From assembly GCF_000384075.1 (NCBI RefSeq), contig NZ_KB913025.1, positions 4,410,187 to 4,474,186 of the forward strand: a DNA stretch of 64,000 bases, read 5' to 3'. Source of the DNA: Methylovulum miyakonense HT12. Its GTDB lineage: Bacteria; Pseudomonadota; Gammaproteobacteria; Methylococcales; Methylomonadaceae. This document shows positions 18,356 to 28,108 of this stretch, piece by piece. The position numbers and the translations under genes are program-made. Position 1 is the first letter of the stretch; the number at the start of each line of letters is the position of its first letter. The notes under the pieces were generated by a model that worked only from the letters and a program-made list of their open reading frames with translations, had not been told where the DNA came from and made no database searches.

Positions 18356-20911
18356 TTAAGCAGTTGCCGCCTCTTGATACTTATCCATCAAATTAAAATT
18401 CAAATACCGATAAGTGTCATCCGCCGTCGCGTTAATCTGCTCGGCATAAGCCATGTATTCCTCAACTGTGGGGATTTTGCCTAAGATTGAGCAAACCGCC
18501 GCCAATTCTGCCGAGGCTAGGAACACGTTTGCGCCGTTGCCTAAGCGGTTGGGGAAGTTTCTGGTGGATGTGGAAACCACGGTGGAGTTTTCCGCAACCC
18601 GTGCTTGGTTGCCCATGCACAGCGAGCAGCCTGGCATTTCGGTGCGTGCGCCGACCTTACCAAACGTGCCGTAATAGCCTTCTTCGACCAATTGGTTTTG
18701 ATCCATTTTGGTGGGTGGCGCGACCCACAAACGGGTTGGTAATTCGCCTTTGTTTTTCTCCAGCAATTTGCCCGCAGCGCGGAAGTGGCCGATGTTGGTC
18801 ATGCACGAACCTAAGAATACTTCGTCAATTTTGGTGCCAGCGACTTCGGACAGCGGTTTGATGTCGTCGGGGTCGTTCGGGCAAGCCAGCAGCGGTTCTT
18901 TGATCTCGTCCATATTGATTTCGATGATTTCGAAATACTCGGCATCGGGGTCTGCTTCCAGCAATACGGGGTTATCCAGCCAGTCTTGCATGGCTTTGAT
19001 GCGGCGTTCGATGGAGCGGACATCGCCGTAGCCTTGCGCGATCATCCATTTCAACAAGGTGATGTTAGAGTTCAAATATTCGCGGATCGGGGCTTCGTTC
19101 AATTTAATGGTGCAACCGCCTGCTGAACGTTCGGCGGAGGCGTCGGACAATTCAAAAGCTTGTTCCACTTTCAAATCCGGCAAGCCTTCGATTTCTAAAA
19201 TGCGGCCTGAATAGACGTTTTTCTTGCCTTGCTTGGCGACTGTCAACAAGCCTTTTTGGATGGCGGCGTAAGGGATGGCGTTGACCAAATCACGCAAGGT
19301 GATGCCGGGTTGCATCGTGCCAGTGAAGCGCACCAGCACCGATTCCGGCATGTCCAAAGGCATGACACCCGTGGCGGCGGCGAAGGCGACTAAGCCAGAA
19401 CCTGCGGGGAAGGAAATGCCAATCGGGAAACGGGTGTGCGAGTCGCCACCTGTGCCGACGGTATCTGGCAACAAAGTGCGGTTCAGCCAAGAATGGATGA
19501 TGCCGTCACCAGGGCGCAAGGACACACCGCCGCGATTCATGATGAAATCCGGCAAGGTGTGTTGCATGGTCACGTCGACAGGTTTTGGGTAGGCGGCGGT
19601 GTGGCAGAACGATTGCAGCACCAAATCGGCGGAAAAACCCAAACACGCCAAATCTTTCAATTCGTCGCGGGTCATCGGGCCCGTGGTGTCTTGTGAACCG
19701 ACGGTGGTCATGTGCGGTTCGCAATAAGTGTTCGGGCGCACACCCGCCACTCCACAGGCTTTACCGACCATTTTTTGCGCCAGCGTATAGCCTTTGCCAG
19801 AATCGGCTTCGTCGGTTGGACGAATGAACACGGTGGATGCAGATAAGCCCAGTGCTTTACGGGCGCGGTCAGTCAGGCCGCGTCCGATAATCAACGGAAT
19901 ACGTCCGCCTGCTTGGACTTCGTCCATCAGCACATCGGTTTTTAAGCTGAAATTACACACCACTTCTTCGCTGTCATGGCGTTTGACCACGCCTTGGTAG
20001 GGGAAAATGTCGATGACATCGCCCATCAATAAGCGGGTCACGTCGCATTCAAACGGCAACGCGCCGGAATCTTCCATGGTGTTGAAGAAAATCGGCGCGA
20101 TTTTGCCGCCGATACAAACACCGCCATCGCGTTTGTTGGGGATGAACGGGATGTCGTTGCCCATGAACCACAGCACGGAATTGGTCGCCGATTTGCGCGA
20201 CGACCCCGTGCCGACCACGTCACCGACGTAAGCAACTGGGAAGCCTTTTTGTTTCAATTCATTGATTTGTTGTTCGGCGTTGGTGATGCCTTCGCGCGGC
20301 ATTTTCAGCATGGCTTTGGCATGCAACGGGATGTCCGGGCGCGACCACGCATCCGGTGCGGGTGACAAATCGTCGGTGTTGGTTTCGCCAGTGACTTTAA
20401 ACACGGTGACGGTAAGCTTTTCCGGCACGGCAGGTTTGCTGGTGAACCATTCGGCATCCGCCCACGATTGCAAGACTTGTTTGGCGTAAACGTTCCCTGC
20501 ATCGGCTTTGCTTTGCACATCATGGAACGCATCGAACACCAACAAGGTGTGGGACAAAGCTTTGGCGGCGATAGGCGCAAGTGCGGCGACATCCAGCAAA
20601 TCAATCAACGGCGCGACGTTGTAACCGCCGAGCATCGTGCCCAGCAATTCGGAGGCATCTTCTGGCGTTAAAATCGGTGATTTGGCTTCGCCTTTGGCAA
20701 TCGCGGTCAAAAATCCGGCTTTAACATAAGCAGCTTCGTCGACACCTGCGGGAATGCGGTTGGCGAGCAAATCGAGGATAAAAGCTTCTTCGCCAGCGGG
20801 TGGGGTTTTGATTAGATCGCAAAGGGAGGCGGTTTGTGCGGCATCTAAGGGTTTCGGCACTACGCCTTCGGCGGCGCGTTCTTCTATGTGTTTGCGGTAT
20901 TGGTCTAGCAT
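18356..20911 (-). CDS. acnB: Aconitate hydratase B
   Basis: 851 residues (E. coli 865). AcnB interconverts citrate and isocitrate through aconitate in the TCA cycle and can also hydrate 2-methylaconitate. The N-terminal HEAT-like domain (about 1-155), the swivel domain ([30 protein letters not shown]) and the catalytic domains are in the AcnB order. The three [4Fe-4S] ligands are in [12 protein letters not shown] and GCSLCMGNQ. The start has GGAGTAT upstream. The gene is intact. A partial relic lies 3.6 kb downstream at 14400. The isocitrate dehydrogenase gene is upstream on the same strand, separated by an inserted restriction-modification pair. Confidence 0.96.
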   Translation of the reverse strand: MLDQYRKHIEERAAEGVVPKPLDAAQTASLCDLIKTPPAGEEAFILDLLANRIPAGVDEAAYVKAGFLTAIAKGEAKSPILTPEDASELLGTMLGGYNVAPLIDLLDVAALAPIAAKALSHTLLVFDAFHDVQSKADAGNVYAKQVLQSWADAEWFTSKPAVPEKLTVTVFKVTGETNTDDLSPAPDAWSRPDIPLHAKAMLKMPREGITNAEQQINELKQKGFPVAYVGDVVGTGSSRKSATNSVLWFMGNDIPFIPNKRDGGVCIGGKIAPIFFNTMEDSGALPFECDVTRLLMGDVIDIFPYQGVVKRHDSEEVVCNFSLKTDVLMDEVQAGGRIPLIIGRGLTDRARKALGLSASTVFIRPTDEADSGKGYTLAQKMVGKACGVAGVRPNTYCEPHMTTVGSQDTTGPMTRDELKDLACLGFSADLVLQSFCHTAAYPKPVDVTMQHTLPDFIMNRGGVSLRPGDGIIHSWLNRTLLPDTVGTGGDSHTRFPIGISFPAGSGLVAFAAATGVMPLDMPESVLVRFTGTMQPGITLRDLVNAIPYAAIQKGLLTVAKQGKKNVYSGRILEIEGLPDLKVEQAFELSDASAERSAGGCTIKLNEAPIREYLNSNITLLKWMIAQGYGDVRSIERRIKAMQDWLDNPVLLEADPDAEYFEIIEINMDEIKEPLLACPNDPDDIKPLSEVAGTKIDEVFLGSCMTNIGHFRAAGKLLEKNKGELPTRLWVAPPTKMDQNQLVEEGYYGTFGKVGARTEMPGCSLCMGNQARVAENSTVVSTSTRNFPNRLGNGANVFLASAELAAVCSILGKIPTVEEYMAYAEQINATADDTYRYLNFNLMDKYQEAATA

Positions 20912-20962
20912 GGGATACTCCTTGAAGTGCTTTAAGTGTGTTTTGAATGTGAAAACCGTTCC

Positions 20963-22147
20963 TTAATCGAAACTTTTAGCTATGGAAAGTGCTGGCGAAT
21001 CAATAATATCCAGGCCATCAAAATTAATTTCATCGTCCAACAGGTTATCACGGTGATGCCTGATTAAAATGGCTTTTTTAGCCTTTTTGGATTTCTTTGC
21101 AGCAATCAGCAATTCCGCTGCCGTTGTCAACGATTCATGTTCGCGTTGCACCCGGATCAACACAGGCGTGCCTTCGTATAATTCAGTTAATATCGCGTCT
21201 ATGCCTTTGTTGCGGTGGATCGGATTAAAGTCCAAGCCTACCAATAACGACAAAGCGTTTTGGTCGGCACTCAGATAAGCAGATCGGCCTTTTTTCAACA
21301 AATTGGACTCAGTTTTAATTGGTGATGTTAAACGGCTTTTGGCAAGTTGTACGGCATCGTCGGAACAATCAATGCCGATAAATTTTCTGCGTAGAAATTG
21401 CGCCGCCACGCACGTTGTACCACTGCCGCAGAAAGGGTCAAGCACGATGTCATCAACATTACTAGCAATGTTGATGATGCGTTCCAGCAACAAGAGCGGT
21501 TTTTGCGTGGGATAACCGACCCGCTCCTTAGCTTTAGGATTTAAATAGGGAATATCCCACACATCGCCCAGGGGTACGCCGCGTTTTTCATCAGAGTGTT
21601 GGATTGAGCCGTCGGCTTCGCGTTTGTAAACCACTTTATTGTTAATGTCGCGTGTCCTTTTTTGCAGGATTTGGTCGACATTGGTGGATTCTGAATAATC
21701 CGTGTATTCGGGGTTAAAGGTAAAGCCAGGGCCTTTTGAATAGAAGTAAATGTTTTGGTGGCTAGGTAACAAGCCTTTTTTAGTATTCGACCAGCGTTTG
21801 TAGGTCCAGATGATTTCCGATTGGAAATTGTCCGCACCAAAGACGTTATCGAGTATTGCCCGGACAATATGCTCGCCGTTTTTATCACAATGCACAAAAA
21901 TTGAACCCGTTTCCTTAAGTAAGGATTTCATGATGGCGATACGCTCAAACAAGAAATCGGCGTAGGCTTTATTGCTGCCCCAAACGTCATCGAAACTAAA
22001 TTCTACGGTGCGTTCACGGTTTTTTAGCTTATGCGTTTTTTCGGTGAAAAAAGGCGGGTCAAGGTAAATAAGGTCAATCGAATTAGGCTCAATTGAACGC
22101 ATGGTGTCAAGACAATCCCCTTGAAGGATTACATTAGTTTTACTCAT
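20963..22147 (-). CDS. DNA methyltransferase of a type II restriction-modification system
   Basis: 394 residues from the ATG at 22147 (MSKTNVILQGDCLDTM); the longer start at 22171 lies inside the nuclease gene. The catalytic motif DPPF (30-33) comes before the SAM motif DPFCGSGTT (237-245), the order of beta-class N4-cytosine or N6-adenine methyltransferases. The segment from about 300 onward is a C-terminal extension with no motif I can name. The ATG overlaps the nuclease stop by 8 bp, so the two are translationally coupled. It protects host DNA at the site cut by the partner nuclease. Confidence 0.88.
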   Translation of the reverse strand: MSKTNVILQGDCLDTMRSIEPNSIDLIYLDPPFFTEKTHKLKNRERTVEFSFDDVWGSNKAYADFLFERIAIMKSLLKETGSIFVHCDKNGEHIVRAILDNVFGADNFQSEIIWTYKRWSNTKKGLLPSHQNIYFYSKGPGFTFNPEYTDYSESTNVDQILQKRTRDINNKVVYKREADGSIQHSDEKRGVPLGDVWDIPYLNPKAKERVGYPTQKPLLLLERIINIASNVDDIVLDPFCGSGTTCVAAQFLRRKFIGIDCSDDAVQLAKSRLTSPIKTESNLLKKGRSAYLSADQNALSLLVGLDFNPIHRNKGIDAILTELYEGTPVLIRVQREHESLTTAAELLIAAKKSKKAKKAILIRHHRDNLLDDEINFDGLDIIDSPALSIAKSFD

Positions 22148-22769
22148 CTTCGTGTGCGCTTTCTTCGGCAATACTTTCCAAAGTGGCTTTCAAATTGATA
22201 TTTGTCCTATTTTGGACATAATCCCAAGCATTGTTTCCCCAGTAATATTCACCGCCTATACCTTTATAAAGCGTTTCTAGGGTTTCTTGAATTTTCTTTG
22301 CTTGTTGTCGGTTGGGATAATAAAACATGATGCGGATAGGCTTGTATCCGGCATTGGCTATGACTTTAATTCGAGTGTGTTCTTTACTGATATGGTCGCC
22401 ATCGGTAGTGGCATCGCGCCATTTTATTTCGATGGCGTCCGTGTCTACCAAGCAGTCTATTTCAAATGTCTTAGGTCGCGAGCCTAAAGTATTGGTGATT
22501 TTTACACTTCCCGAATCTGGAAAAGCGGTTTTAAAGCATAATTTTGTCGCTTCTTCCAAAAATGAGCCAGCGTATTTATAAAGAAAACGGCCTTTGTTTT
22601 GGTAAAGGTCGATTTTTGTACCTTCGCTGGTGGTTATACCTAGAACTCGGTAAATCAAAAAATGGGAATGGTCGTCATCTTCCATTTCTGCAATACGCAG
22701 GCCGATTTGTTTGCTTAGCTTATCTGAATAAGAGCGGGCTAATTGTCGCAGTTCATTTGCTATCGGCAT
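22140..22769 (-). CDS. ApaLI-like restriction endonuclease
   Basis: 209 residues. The PD-(D/E)xK core is visible as FEIDCLVDTDAIEIKW: Asp105, Glu114 and Lys116. The following WRDATTDGDHISKEHTR and IRIMFYYPNR segments are, to my recollection, typical of the ApaLI family (GTGCAC site). The family call is from memory and the site is inferred. It precedes and overlaps its methyltransferase, a compact selfish R-M unit that probably inserted between the TCA-cycle genes. Confidence 0.7.
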   Translation of the reverse strand: MPIANELRQLARSYSDKLSKQIGLRIAEMEDDDHSHFLIYRVLGITTSEGTKIDLYQNKGRFLYKYAGSFLEEATKLCFKTAFPDSGSVKITNTLGSRPKTFEIDCLVDTDAIEIKWRDATTDGDHISKEHTRIKVIANAGYKPIRIMFYYPNRQQAKKIQETLETLYKGIGGEYYWGNNAWDYVQNRTNINLKATLESIAEESAHEDE

Positions 22770-22828
22770 TGGGGGGCATTGTTTCCAGGTTTATTGGATG
22801 AAAATAGAAAGATTATAGTTACGGAAGA

Positions 22829-22851
22829 GCTTTGTAAGTTTATTACAAAGC
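22829..22851 (-). terminator. Hairpin after the isocitrate dehydrogenase gene
   Basis: GCTTTGTAA and TTACAAAGC form a perfect 9-bp stem with a 5-base loop, 18 bases after the dehydrogenase stop. A U-tract is lacking, so termination may be partial. It marks the left border between the metabolic gene and the R-M unit. Confidence 0.45.
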
Positions 22852-22868
22852 CCTGATCGGATATTTTG

Positions 22869-23879
22869 TTATTCCATCGCCGCCACAATCGCACTGCCCA
22901 TTTCGGTAGTGCCCACTTTGGAATTGGGGTTCAAATCCGGGGTGACATAAACACCTTCATTGACCACTTTTTCAACCGCCTTGACCACCCGCTCGGCGGC
23001 TTCGACTTCGCCGATATGGCTTAACATCATCGCGCCCGCCATGATGACCGCTATCGGGTTGGCGAGGTTCTTGCCGGCGATGTCCGGCGCACTGCCGTGC
23101 ACCGCTTCAAATAAAGCGGCGTCCGAGCCGATGTTGGCACCGGGGATCAAACCCAAGCCGCCGACCAGGCCAGCGGTCAAATCCGACAAAATATCACCGA
23201 ACATATTGGTGGTGACCACGACATCAAATTGCTTAGGGTTCATGACCATGTGCATACAGGCCGCGTCGATGATTTTTTCGTCAAACTGGATGTCGGGATA
23301 GCGGGGGGCGATTTCCCTGGCCACGTCCAGGAACAGGCCTTGGGTGTATTTGAGGATATTGGCTTTATGGCAGACCGTGACTTTTTGGCGGTGGTTGTCG
23401 CGGGCATATTGGAAGGCATAGTCGATGATGCGTTCCGACGCGGCACGGGTGACCACGGCAAGGCTTTCGGCAATGTCTTTTTTAGGGGTCAGGTAATGTT
23501 CCAATCCGGCATACAGGCCTTCGGTGTTTTCGCGGACGATGACAATATCGACATCTTCGAAACGGGTTTTGATGCCCGCCCAGCTTTTGGCGGGGCGGAC
23601 GTTGGCGTATAAATCATATTTTTGGCGCAGGGCGACGTTGATGCTCCTAAAGCCGGTGCCGACGACGGTGGTCAATGGGCCTTTGAACGCCACGCGGGTT
23701 TTGTCAAACGATGCCATGGTTTCATCAGGCAGGGGCGTACCAAATTTTTCAAACGCGGACATGCCAGCATAAGTCTCTTCCCAAGTAATTTTGACGCCCG
23801 TTGCGTCTATCACTTTTACCGCCTCATCCATAATGGATGGGCCGATGCCATCACCTTTGATTAATGTAATTGTATGCAT
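22869..23879 (-). CDS. Isocitrate dehydrogenase, NAD type
   Basis: 336 residues, close to the bacterial/mitochondrial NAD-dependent isocitrate dehydrogenases rather than the 416-residue NADP enzyme of E. coli. It oxidatively decarboxylates isocitrate to 2-oxoglutarate. Motifs: ITLIKGDGIGPSI at the start, RENTEGLYAGLEH, TVCHKANILKYTQGLF and NMFGDILSDLTAGLVGGLG, plus EAVHGSAPDIAGKNLANP. Homoisocitrate or 3-isopropylmalate dehydrogenase are relatives; the RENTEGLYAG loop and the acnB neighbourhood favour isocitrate. AGGAGAAAC precedes the ATG. Confidence 0.88.
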   Translation of the reverse strand: MHTITLIKGDGIGPSIMDEAVKVIDATGVKITWEETYAGMSAFEKFGTPLPDETMASFDKTRVAFKGPLTTVVGTGFRSINVALRQKYDLYANVRPAKSWAGIKTRFEDVDIVIVRENTEGLYAGLEHYLTPKKDIAESLAVVTRAASERIIDYAFQYARDNHRQKVTVCHKANILKYTQGLFLDVAREIAPRYPDIQFDEKIIDAACMHMVMNPKQFDVVVTTNMFGDILSDLTAGLVGGLGLIPGANIGSDAALFEAVHGSAPDIAGKNLANPIAVIMAGAMMLSHIGEVEAAERVVKAVEKVVNEGVYVTPDLNPNSKVGTTEMGSAIVAAME

Positions 23880-24215
23880 TTGTTTCTCCTTAGTTTAAAA
23901 ATAGCTTTTCTCCTAAAAGAAGGTGATGTTCCCCTTTATAGGCGCATAGGCTTTAGCCTCTGCTTGCATGAATTATAGAGTGATACGCAAGTTTTTAGCT
24001 ATAAATGGTTAAATATCACCAATCGACGAATATTGGCAATAGGTTTAGTCTAAGCATTTTTTATGCCCAAAAACGTTTTGCTGTCGGCGTGCCGTTCTGT
24101 CATGATAAAACGGATTTAGGTACGGCCATTTTTTCTGTGATAATGGCACTATTGGGTGCTGGCCTTAATGCACTTCAATAGGGCAATTTTTTGGATCTAT
24201 CAATGAGGGTGATGA
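23880..24215. other. Intergenic region between divergent genes
   Basis: This AT-rich stretch separates the divergent dehydrogenase and sulfotransferase genes and must hold both promoters. I see no repeat, RNA gene or small ORF that stands out. Confidence 0.5.
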
Positions 24216-25085
24216 ATGAACAAGTTGTTTAATAAGCTATATCTTAATGTCGGAGCCATGAAAGCGGGGACAACGTGGCTGTACCGCCAGCTTGAGCAAC
24301 ACCCCGACATTGTATTTAGTCGTGAAAAGGAATTGCATTACCTGAGCTATCGCGATGGCAATAAACCGTCTTTAAACCAAAACTATAAGGCCAATCGGCG
24401 CGAAAACGCGCTAACGAGGTTTAACGGCGACAAATCCTCACAGGAATATGCCGACCTTTTGAAATGGTACGACAGCTATATGGAGCCGGTTATGGATGAT
24501 AACTGGTATCGCGGGCGTTTTCCTAGCCAACTGGCAACGCAACAATATTGTGCAGATTTTAGCAATCTCACGTGCCTAGTCAGTGCACCAACGTGGGAAG
24601 CCATTTTGGGCATGGCCGAGGAAGTGAAAGTCAGTTATGTCTTGCGCAACCCTTATGAACGGATGTGGTCGCACTTCAAATTCCATTTTCAAATGCTACA
24701 ACGTCCTGTCAATCCAGAAACGCTGACAGAAGCGGATTTTCGTGATTTCGACAACAAAAACCAAACCATGTGGCATAGCACTTATAGCCAACATATCATC
24801 AGGATGCGTGGACAATTGCCCGACGACGCCTTGAAGCTGATTGCTTATGATGACATTAAATCGCAACCTGACACCCTGCTAAAAGGGATTGAAGACTTTT
24901 TAGGCATCAGCCACCACCGTTATTTGCCTGGCAAAGTGACGCGCAAAATCAATGCATCCGAATCTTTATCGGCGCCTGGCTGTTTTTACAAAACATTTTC
25001 TGCCGTAGTGGACGAAGAGCTTGAGGCGCTTGCGGGCTTGGGGTTTGAATTGCCTAAATCTTGGCTTGGCACCCAACAAAGTTGA
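24216..25085 (+). CDS. PAPS-dependent sulfotransferase family protein
   Basis: 289 residues. The 5'-phosphosulfate-binding loop GAMKAGTTWLYRQLEQHPDI (13-32) and the 3'-phosphate motif VSYVLRNPYERMWSHFKFH (139-157, Arg144 and Ser152) are both present, so it should bind PAPS. The acceptor is unknown; bacterial relatives modify surface glycans, lipids or small metabolites. No PAPS-synthesis gene is adjacent. GAGGGTGATGA precedes the start. The gene appears monocistronic. Confidence 0.85.
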   Translation: MNKLFNKLYLNVGAMKAGTTWLYRQLEQHPDIVFSREKELHYLSYRDGNKPSLNQNYKANRRENALTRFNGDKSSQEYADLLKWYDSYMEPVMDDNWYRGRFPSQLATQQYCADFSNLTCLVSAPTWEAILGMAEEVKVSYVLRNPYERMWSHFKFHFQMLQRPVNPETLTEADFRDFDNKNQTMWHSTYSQHIIRMRGQLPDDALKLIAYDDIKSQPDTLLKGIEDFLGISHHRYLPGKVTRKINASESLSAPGCFYKTFSAVVDEELEALAGLGFELPKSWLGTQQS

Positions 25086-25334
25086 TGCCCATGGCATTGG
25101 GCCAGGTGGTTTGATATGGGGTGGATGCTTATGCCCTCAGGCGGGTGCAGGGTGGCTTTTGTTTTTCCTAAGGCCTTGAAGTACCTAGTATAAAGTGGCG
25201 TACACGCCTTGAACATCTAGCTGCATGGTTTATTCGTTATGTGGCCGATATCCATTAAAACCACCCATGCTATACTGGCGGCTTTTTATAAAGTCGGCCA
25301 GAAGCATCCGACTATTAATAACCGGAAAAGATAA

Positions 25335-25820
25335 ATGACTGTTAGTGTTGATGATTTTAAAAAAGCGTTGCAACTATGGGCGAGCGGCGTTTCTGTAGTG
25401 ACAACGCATTCGGAAAAATTTGGTAACCAAGGCATGACGGTCACTGCATTTACCAGCGTTTCGCTCACCCCCCCACAAATTTTGGTTTGCCTGAACCAGC
25501 AGGCCGATACCGGTGAAGGGATAGACGAAAGCCAGCATTTTGCGGTGAATGTGTTAAGTGCGGGGCAACAGGACGTGTCCAACCAATTTGCAGGCGGTAG
25601 CAACCAACAAGACCGTTTTGCCAATACGCCGTGGCAAACAGGTGAAACGGGTATGCCGTTGTTGACGGAAAGCTTGATGTCCCTGGAATGCAAGGTTGTT
25701 GGGAAAGTCCTGGCCGGCACGCATTGGATAGTGATCGGGGAAGTGCAGCACGCCACATGCCGCCCGGGAGAACCCGTTTTGTATTATCGTGGAAATTATT
25801 GCCAACTGGCGGATAGCTGA
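25335..25820 (+). CDS. Flavin reductase-like FMN-binding protein
   Basis: 161 residues, full length for the flavin_reductase-like domain family (HpaC/Fre-like). Recognisable parts are LWASGVSVVTTH, GMTVTAFTSVSLTPPQILVCL and FAVNVLS...QQDVSNQFAGG. These proteins use NAD(P)H to supply reduced flavin to a monooxygenase or to reduce ferric chelates. No partner oxygenase is adjacent, so the substrate cannot be named. It ends 60 bases before the convergent aguB. Confidence 0.82.
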   Translation: MTVSVDDFKKALQLWASGVSVVTTHSEKFGNQGMTVTAFTSVSLTPPQILVCLNQQADTGEGIDESQHFAVNVLSAGQQDVSNQFAGGSNQQDRFANTPWQTGETGMPLLTESLMSLECKVVGKVLAGTHWIVIGEVQHATCRPGEPVLYYRGNYCQLADS

Positions 25821-25879
25821 CATTAAGACGGGCATCGCCAGGCCATGACAAACCTGGCGATACTTGAAAGCCTGGTTTT

Positions 25880-26764
25880 TCAATCAATAAACCGCTTGAC
25901 CAAATCCCCATACGCATCAATCCTCCGGTCGCGCAGATAAGGCCAAATTTGCCTGACCCGTTCAGTCCTTGTGCTGTCCAGCGCCCAAGTCAGCAAGGTG
26001 TTGTCGGTGGCATTGGCGCGGCTGAGGATTTCCCCTTGGGGGCCGGCGATAAAACTGTTGCCCCAAAAATGGATGCCTTTGTCAGAATCGGGGGCTTTTT
26101 CAAAACCGATGCGGTTGCAGGCAATCACCGGCAAGCCATTGGCGACTGCGTGCCCACGTTGGATAGTCACCCAGGCGTCCAATTGGCGCTGTTGCTCTTC
26201 TTGGGTATCTTCGGCATCCCAGCCGATGGCGGTGGGGTAAATCAACAGTTCCGCACCTGCTAAGGCCATCAACCGCGCCGCTTCGGGATACCATTGGTCC
26301 CAACAAATCAAAACGCCCAATTTGCCGATAGACGTGTCTATCGGGGTGAAGCCCAGATCGCCTGGGGTGAAAAAATATTTCTCATAAAAGCCAGGGTCAT
26401 CGGGGATATGCATTTTCCGGTATTTGCCCGCAATGCTGCCGTCTTTATCAAACACAACGGCAGTATTGTGATATAAACCGGGGGCGCGTTTTTCAAAAAT
26501 AGTTGAGACAATCACGACTTTTGCTTGTTTGGCCACTTCCGCCAATATTGCCGTGGTGGGGCCAGGAATCGCTTGCGCCAAGCCGAAATGGTTATAATCT
26601 TCGTTTTGGCAAAAATAGGGGCCCAGATGCAGTTCGGGCAAAATCACCAAATCGGCGTTTTGGGCGGCGGCCTCGTGGATTTTGGCAATGGAATAATCCA
26701 GGTTGGTTTGGCGGTCTTCATTGCAGGGCTGCTGCACTGCACTCACAATTAAGGTTGGTTTCAT
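25880..26764 (-). CDS. aguB: N-carbamoylputrescine amidase
   Basis: 294 residues from the ATG at 26764 (MKPTLIVSAVQQ); a TTG-initiated extension to 26833 looks spurious. It is a nitrilase-superfamily carbon-nitrogen hydrolase with the catalytic triad visible: Glu in LVILPELHLG, Lys in YRKMHIPDD and Cys in GVLICWDQWYPEAARL. WGNSFIAGPQGEIL and length match AguB, which converts N-carbamoylputrescine to putrescine, CO2 and ammonia. The usual partner aguA (agmatine deiminase) is not within this window, at least not next to it. Confidence 0.88.
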   Translation of the reverse strand: MKPTLIVSAVQQPCNEDRQTNLDYSIAKIHEAAAQNADLVILPELHLGPYFCQNEDYNHFGLAQAIPGPTTAILAEVAKQAKVVIVSTIFEKRAPGLYHNTAVVFDKDGSIAGKYRKMHIPDDPGFYEKYFFTPGDLGFTPIDTSIGKLGVLICWDQWYPEAARLMALAGAELLIYPTAIGWDAEDTQEEQQRQLDAWVTIQRGHAVANGLPVIACNRIGFEKAPDSDKGIHFWGNSFIAGPQGEILSRANATDNTLLTWALDSTRTERVRQIWPYLRDRRIDAYGDLVKRFID

Positions 26765-26902
26765 GTCGCGGCTGGACCGTGTGGTAGTTTTTAATGGGCA
26801 TAGTTTATAACGGTTTGGCCGAAAAATTGACAAGCGGCATACATTATTCGACTGGAAAGCGTTAATGCAATAACATAGCCGCCATAAAAATAACCCGCCA
26901 CT

Positions 26903-28084
26903 ATGAAAATACTCACCTATACCACTTTATATCCTAATGACGTGCAATCGCGTCACGGTATTTTTGTTGAGCAGCGGTTAAGGCATTTGCTGGCGCAAAA
27001 ACAACTGGAAGCCAAAGTGGTCGCCCCCATACCTTGGTTCCCATCAAGTTCCACGCGTTTTGGGGCTTATGCGGATTACGCCCGCATTGCCAAACAAGAA
27101 AGCCGTTATGGCATAGATGTTTATCATCCACGTTATCCCGTGATACCTAAAATTGGCATGACGGTGGCCCCCGCATTGTTGGCGGCGGCAAGCTTACCGT
27201 TTGTGAAACGGCTGGTCGCTAATGGTTATGATTTTGACGCCATTGACGCCCATTATTTTTACCCCGATGGCGTCGCGGCGGCAATGATCGCCAAAGCGGT
27301 CAACAAGCCGCTGGTGATTACCGCCCGTGGGACGGACATCAACCTAATCCCACAACATGCCCTGCCGAAACTTATGGTTTTATGGGCGGCGCGGCAAGCA
27401 GGGCAAATCATCACCGTCTGTGAAGCCCTGCGGACAGCCATGGTTGAAATGGGGGTTCCTGGAGACAAAATCCACGCCTTGCGCAATGGTGTGGATTTGC
27501 AGACGTTTTGCCAGAAAGACCGTGCCGCTATCCGCCGCAACATGGGCTTGGACAAACCCACCTTGTTATCGGTCGGGCATCTGATTGAACGCAAAGGCCA
27601 CCATTTGGTGATTGAGGCTATGCGGCAATTGCCCGGATACCAGTTGCTGATCGTTGGCGATGGCGAAGAAATGGCGGCCCTGCAAACCTTAACCACCCAG
27701 TTAAACTTAAACGGCAGAGTCCGCTTTTTGGGGGCAATGGCACACCAGCAACTGGCCGACGTTTATAACGCCGCCGACGCCCTAGTCCTGGCCTCCAGCC
27801 GGGAAGGCTGGGCGAATGTCTTGTTGGAAGCCATGGCATGTGGCACCCCGGTGGTGGCGACCTCGATTTGGGGGACGCCGGAAGTGGTGCGTTCGCCCGA
27901 CGCGGGCGTGCTGGTCGCGCAACGGACGGCCGATGGCCTTGCCCAAGGCGTCAAGGCGCTGTTTTCAAACTACCCACAGCGGCAAAACACCCGCCACTAT
28001 GCCGAACAATTTTCTTGGGACGATACCGTGGACGGCGTGCACGCAGTGCTGGAAAGCCTTACGAAGCACGCCCGAAGCCTTTAG
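26903..28084 (+). CDS. Glycosyltransferase family 4
   Basis: 393 residues with the two Rossmann-like domains of GT4 enzymes. The start MKILTYTTLYPND...HGIFVEQRLRHL and the donor-binding stretch SREGWANVLLEAMACGTPVVATSIWGTPEVV (E-x7-E motif) are typical. RGTDINLIP and LRNGVDLQTF mark the interdomain region. It probably builds exopolysaccharide, with the second GT4 and ugd downstream on the same strand. The sugar donor and acceptor cannot be told from sequence alone. Confidence 0.87.
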   Translation: MKILTYTTLYPNDVQSRHGIFVEQRLRHLLAQKQLEAKVVAPIPWFPSSSTRFGAYADYARIAKQESRYGIDVYHPRYPVIPKIGMTVAPALLAAASLPFVKRLVANGYDFDAIDAHYFYPDGVAAAMIAKAVNKPLVITARGTDINLIPQHALPKLMVLWAARQAGQIITVCEALRTAMVEMGVPGDKIHALRNGVDLQTFCQKDRAAIRRNMGLDKPTLLSVGHLIERKGHHLVIEAMRQLPGYQLLIVGDGEEMAALQTLTTQLNLNGRVRFLGAMAHQQLADVYNAADALVLASSREGWANVLLEAMACGTPVVATSIWGTPEVVRSPDAGVLVAQRTADGLAQGVKALFSNYPQRQNTRHYAEQFSWDDTVDGVHAVLESLTKHARSL

Positions 28085-28108
28085 GACATACTTTTGATTA
28101 CCCACAAG

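Noticed and set aside
26765-26833. TTG-initiated extension of AguB
   Set aside because: The family begins at the MKPTLIVSAVQQ segment; the extension overlaps the upstream spacer and lacks a ribosome site.
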